A stretch of 64,000 bases of DNA, taken from positions 2,666,001 to 2,730,000 of the forward strand of contig JAULSU010000002.1 of assembly GCA_030512335.1 (NCBI GenBank). Reading direction: 5' to 3'. Positions within the stretch are counted from its first letter, which is position 1, and each line of letters begins with the position of its first letter. The translations under genes were made by a program, and so were the position numbers. The stretch comes from Immersiella caudata (lineage: Eukaryota; Ascomycota; Sordariomycetes; Sordariales; Lasiosphaeriaceae). The notes below the pieces were generated by a model. It did no database searches. It had not been told where the DNA came from and saw only the letters and a list, made by a program, of their open reading frames with translations. Of this stretch, positions 60,701-64,000 are shown piece after piece.

Positions 60701-63592
60701 GACGGCACACATGTCGTCGGCTCGAGCGAGAGAAACGCCTCCGGCTTTTGGCTCGTTAGAATGAGATCTGCCCTCGGTATTTGGTGCCGTCAGCCACCGT
60801 CTTCCACACCTGACGCGAGATCATTGGCCCGGTTTGGCCTCTGCTGGTCCTGGTCACCACCCGCCCATCCAACTACGAATTGCCTGCCTCCTCTTTTTTC
60901 CTCGTCTCTGCTCCCTTTCGGACTTTTCCCCTCCACGATATGTGATGAAGCTCCAGCACGTATCGTCGGTCACCACACCTTAGCACAGCTCGAGCGGCAG
61001 GGAGCGGGCGAATAGGGACGCAACGTTCCTGAGCAAGGCATTCCGGCCATGCGTCTTCCTTGCATTTGGCATGGAGTCTGCCGCAGGAACAAGCTGCACC
61101 ACTTGCCATTTTTGGCAATGTTCTTGGAGCTCCGCATCGCGAGGAGGGTCCCGGTCCCGTCCTGTCGCTCGTCTTCTCCCCGATTCGCAGCCGCCCTCGC
61201 TCGACGGCTCGACGTCAGCTGATGAGGGCCGTCATGCTCAATGTCGCTCCCCCGCTTCAGGATCAGGAAACAAGCTCCCCCGACGGACAGCTAGCTGGTC
61301 CTGCTGCTAGCTACCTAGCTAGTTAGTACCCATCCATCCATGCCTCGGGTCGGTGCCGTTGCGGTTGCTTGCCACGAGAGAGCTCCGGACTCCACGCCGC
61401 TTGTAACCCACTTTGTACCAGCAACTTTGCCCCTCCAAACCCACGAGATATACCCCCTATATCACAACACAACCACGAGACGTTCTCCACAAACCCAACG
61501 CCAGCGTTTGTTCGTCCCTTCCTTCGCGAAGAACAACGCCCAACGTTTGGCGCGTTATGCGACTGGGGTTCGTGCAAAGCCAGACCCTCCCAGCCAGCCA
61601 GCCGTGTCTTAGTCCTGCACACTACACACTGCACCTCCTACTGCACATACTCTGGTTCCCGCCCGCCCGCCCGCTTCCTGCCTTCCCCAGACCAGACCAC
61701 ACATAGTTCCGGCCGCCTGTCGAGCCTCCTGGGCCAAAAAAAAGCCAATCTAATCAATATTTTCTATATTGACTGGTTCGTGCTTGGTGTCAAATATGGG
61801 GTTGCGTTCCTGAAGAGATTGCTTCCGCGTCGTGAGTCCCTGGTCCCTTCCCTGACCGAGCGAGCGGCTCAAGCTTTTGGGGGAGGGGTGGTACCCGCCT
61901 CCTGGATTAAGAGTGCCTGCATTATTATGTTCCTACTTGCTATTCGCGGTGCTGCTGGGGGGAGCGAAGGGTTTAGTCATTACGAGGAAGCCAGGGAGGA
62001 GTGTGTCGATGATGTGTGAGAGAGTGGTGGAGTAGGCTATAGGTGAGCTGAGGTGAGGTGACTGGTCACAGTTCAGATTCAGGTCTGGTCAAGGAGCTCC
62101 TTTCTTGGTCCCCTCTCTTTCGTGATGTGCTCGTTACTTCCTTGCTTGCTTCCAAGCAAGTTTGCTCCTACATCCCATCCTGCACGGGAGATTTGGCATA
62201 GCATCCAGGGGAAGAGAGAGCGGGTGATGATCCGGCTGAGTAAAAGTCCGAGTGGGTGACAGTTGAGCTTGCTTTGTGTGTGCGGTGCGCTCCACGGCGG
62301 GCAGCTAAGCAGAGCTTCCCCTCTTCCCCAAACCTAAGCTCCACTAGCTCCTAGCTTCCCTCCTTAAGCGTATCACCATTGCAAGATTTTTTGGACTTTG
62401 TCAGGTCAGATCAGTTTCCCCTAGATGCCCCCCCCCCCCTCCTGGTGAAGAGGCTTCTGTTCCACCATCTTCTCGTCGCGTCAGTTGGACAGAGTCACGC
62501 GGTGCTTTGCTCTGCCCTGCTTGACTTCCCCTCCCCCGCCCTTTTCTTCTTCTTCCCTTGCTAGCCACTTCCTCTTTGCTCTTTCCCTGGCGCGGGGCTT
62601 CAACGACCGAGGCCGGTCGGGCCGGAACCTAGCTTAAGATCCAGGGATCAGGGGCGTACCCGTGTCTACCGTTGGCTGTGCCTGGATGGTCGAGACCCTG
62701 TGTGGCGCGGCGCCGTTGCTGGTGTCCACTTCCCCTCATTGATATGTCATCATAATGGAGGAGATCGGATCTTTCTTCCGCATTGAGAAGCGGTGAGAAG
62801 GCAGCCAGCTGCTAGGTGGCTAGCCGTGAAGGGAGGTTCATGCAATGGGGACGAGAGGGGGATGACGGGTGAGGTGTCATGCGTTAGCATTCTTTGATCA
62901 GGGGGGTGTGTTGGTGTTGTGCTCGCTGCAGCCTATGAGTGGCAATGTTGGCGGTGAGCTCTGTGCCTTACACGTCTAGTTCACGGCGAACTATGGTGTT
63001 TCTGTAAGGGGCAGAGCTTGGCTGGCGAGTTTGGACATCGTGATAAAGGTCGGGCAAGAGAGTGAGACGTGTGACCATCTAACAGGGTTTTTTTTTTCTT
63101 CCTGCTTCAGTTCCATAGGCAGAGATCGAACTCACAATCTTCCAGGCCTGAATGAATTCTTTCAAACTATCTATTGGCGCCGTTGGCCCAATACGAGGCA
63201 GGCCACCGTTGATGCTCGGGTATAAGCCGTGTGAATGTTTGCTTTGCTGCTTTGCCACACGGAGTTTGCTGCCCCTACCTTGACTAGGCTTCCATGTGCT
63301 CGTCGGAAAGTGTTGGTTCCTGTGGCACGTCTTTATGGTTGTTTTGATTAACTGAGAAGTTGCACCCTTTTCGATCCTGAGCTGGGATGCTTTCGGCTTT
63401 TGGGACCCAGTCTCGTTGGTGTTAGATGTGGCGTGGATTGCCTTCTGGTTGGGTAACTTGTTGGACGGTGCAATTTTTTAGAACTTAGTTGCTGATTTTC
63501 TACAATATCTTTTGATCCTCAGATCTGGCTGTTGAAATGTTGTCATTCCGGAGTGGCCGCTTGGCCGCTATGCCAGACAGAAACGCTGGTAT

Positions 63593-64000
63593 CTAGTAAT
63601 CGTAAAATCCCTTCCCGCTCTTCTTTCCGAGCCAGCCGGCATCAACCATGTTGCGCAAAAGCACGCTGGGGCGATACTTTGAGTCACCGGTCTCGGTATG
63701 GAGCACCTTCATGATGGCTAGGCAGGTGTCGAGACCAATGAAGTCGGCCAGCTGCAGGGGACCCATGGGGACGTTGGTCCCGTTCTTCATGATGGCATCA
63801 ATCGAGTCGCGGCTGCCGACGCCAGTGTCAAGGCAGATGATCGCCTCGTTGATATAAGGCATGAGGATACGGTTGGCGAGGAAACCTGGGGAATCCGCTG
63901 AGACAGAGGCGATCTTGCCCATGCGCTCGCAGAAAGCGACGGCCGCGTCGAGCGTCTCCTTGCTCGTTTGGAGGCCGCTGATGATCTCGACACCCTTTTG
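63593..64000 (-). CDS. 3-hydroxyacyl-CoA dehydrogenase, 3' end
   Basis: The frame enters from the right edge and ends at the TAG complementary to 63593-63595, giving 136 residues. It covers the end of the NAD-binding domain (ISGLQTSKETLDAAVAFCER) and the C-terminal dimerisation domain. Markers are SADSPGFLANRILMPYINEA, GVGSRDSIDAIMKNGTNVPM, GPLQLADFIGLDTCLAIMKV and the terminal WLGKKSGKGFYDY. The enzyme oxidises 3-hydroxyacyl-CoA to 3-ketoacyl-CoA with NAD in fatty acid or short-chain acid breakdown. The short C-terminus without a multifunctional extension suggests the stand-alone HADH/3-hydroxybutyryl-CoA type. The N-terminal Rossmann region lies outside the window. Confidence 0.93.
   Translation of the reverse strand, partial: QKGVEIISGLQTSKETLDAAVAFCERMGKIASVSADSPGFLANRILMPYINEAIICLDTGVGSRDSIDAIMKNGTNVPMGPLQLADFIGLDTCLAIMKVLHTETGDSKYRPSVLLRNMVDAGWLGKKSGKGFYDY

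Larger units (their letters stand above)
51167..63592. promoter_or_regulatory. 12.4-kb gene-free region upstream of the homeobox gene
   Basis: No frame here has recognisable domains. The longest is 404 codons at 58050-59264 and begins at TTG. The stretch holds homopolymers at 51849-51865 and 54744-54766, and short CAACCG and GGTACC-type microrepeats near 52.24-52.35 kb. On the plus strand, 60.8-62.6 kb is strongly pyrimidine-rich and resembles the leaders seen before MED19 and the Zn2Cys6 factor. The whole may be a long 5' regulatory region, non-coding transcripts, or both. Confidence 0.5.

Noticed and set aside
61290..61330. CTAG-rich run considered as a repeat or telomere-like element
   Set aside because: It is short, irregular and unlike TTAGGG repeats.
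61369..62019. 216-codon plus-strand open frame with a hydrophobic segment
   Set aside because: It begins at TTG and has no early ATG, and no known family was recognised. The region looks like leader DNA.
63110..63200. B-box-like GAGTTCGATCTC on the minus strand with an A-box-like upstream element
   Set aside because: The stems do not close, and the T run lies on the wrong side for a pol III terminator in that orientation.

Overview
The window is nuclear DNA of a filamentous ascomycete, most likely a Sordariomycete. Nearly every gene has short (about 49-174 bp) GT-AG introns with CTNAC-type branch sites. The gene set is typically fungal: Vac8, Snf4, a Zn2Cys6 regulator, a Med19/Rox3 subunit and a conidiation-type homeobox factor. 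Species cannot be fixed from the sequence alone. Splice sites were placed by eye, and every complete model below closes to a whole number of codons.

Layout. Position 1 to 41.4 kb is gene-dense, about 2.7 kb per gene. In order it holds: the 5' end of a Shg1/BOD1-like COMPASS subunit (-), a small complex I accessory subunit (+), eIF2B delta (-), mitochondrial IF3 (-), inner-membrane protease IMP1 (+), VAC8 (-), SNF4 (+), a 1494-residue RhoGAP (+), mitoribosomal mL38 (-) and uL4m (+), MED19 (+), a DUF676-type alpha/beta hydrolase (-), a single-pass membrane protein (+), a Zn2Cys6 transcription factor (+), the m-AAA protease Yta12/Afg3 (+) and a Bor1-type anion transporter (+). From 41.4 to 63.6 kb the only recognisable gene is a homeobox transcription factor (51.2-49.0 kb, -). 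It has about 7.6 kb of non-coding DNA on its 3' side and about 12.4 kb on its 5' side. The last 0.4 kb is the 3' end of a 3-hydroxyacyl-CoA dehydrogenase (-).

How the genes relate. There is no secondary-metabolite cluster, transposon, CRISPR array or operon. Six genes serve mitochondrial gene expression or the inner membrane. Two pairs are divergent over short shared promoters (IF3/IMP1 and mL38/uL4m), which may be co-regulated. Snf4 and the Zn2Cys6 factor belong to nutrient regulation, and Med19 and the Shg1-like protein to general transcription and chromatin.

Most interesting points: the isolated homeobox gene in a roughly 22 kb gene desert; a GC-AG intron in BOR1 that also holds three overlapping AATAAA signals and an in-frame stop; an in-frame upstream ATG in SNF4 that would add a presequence-like N-terminus; and a 31-nt first exon of VAC8 that carries the whole dual-lipidation signal. 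I did not find a clearly new multi-gene system.
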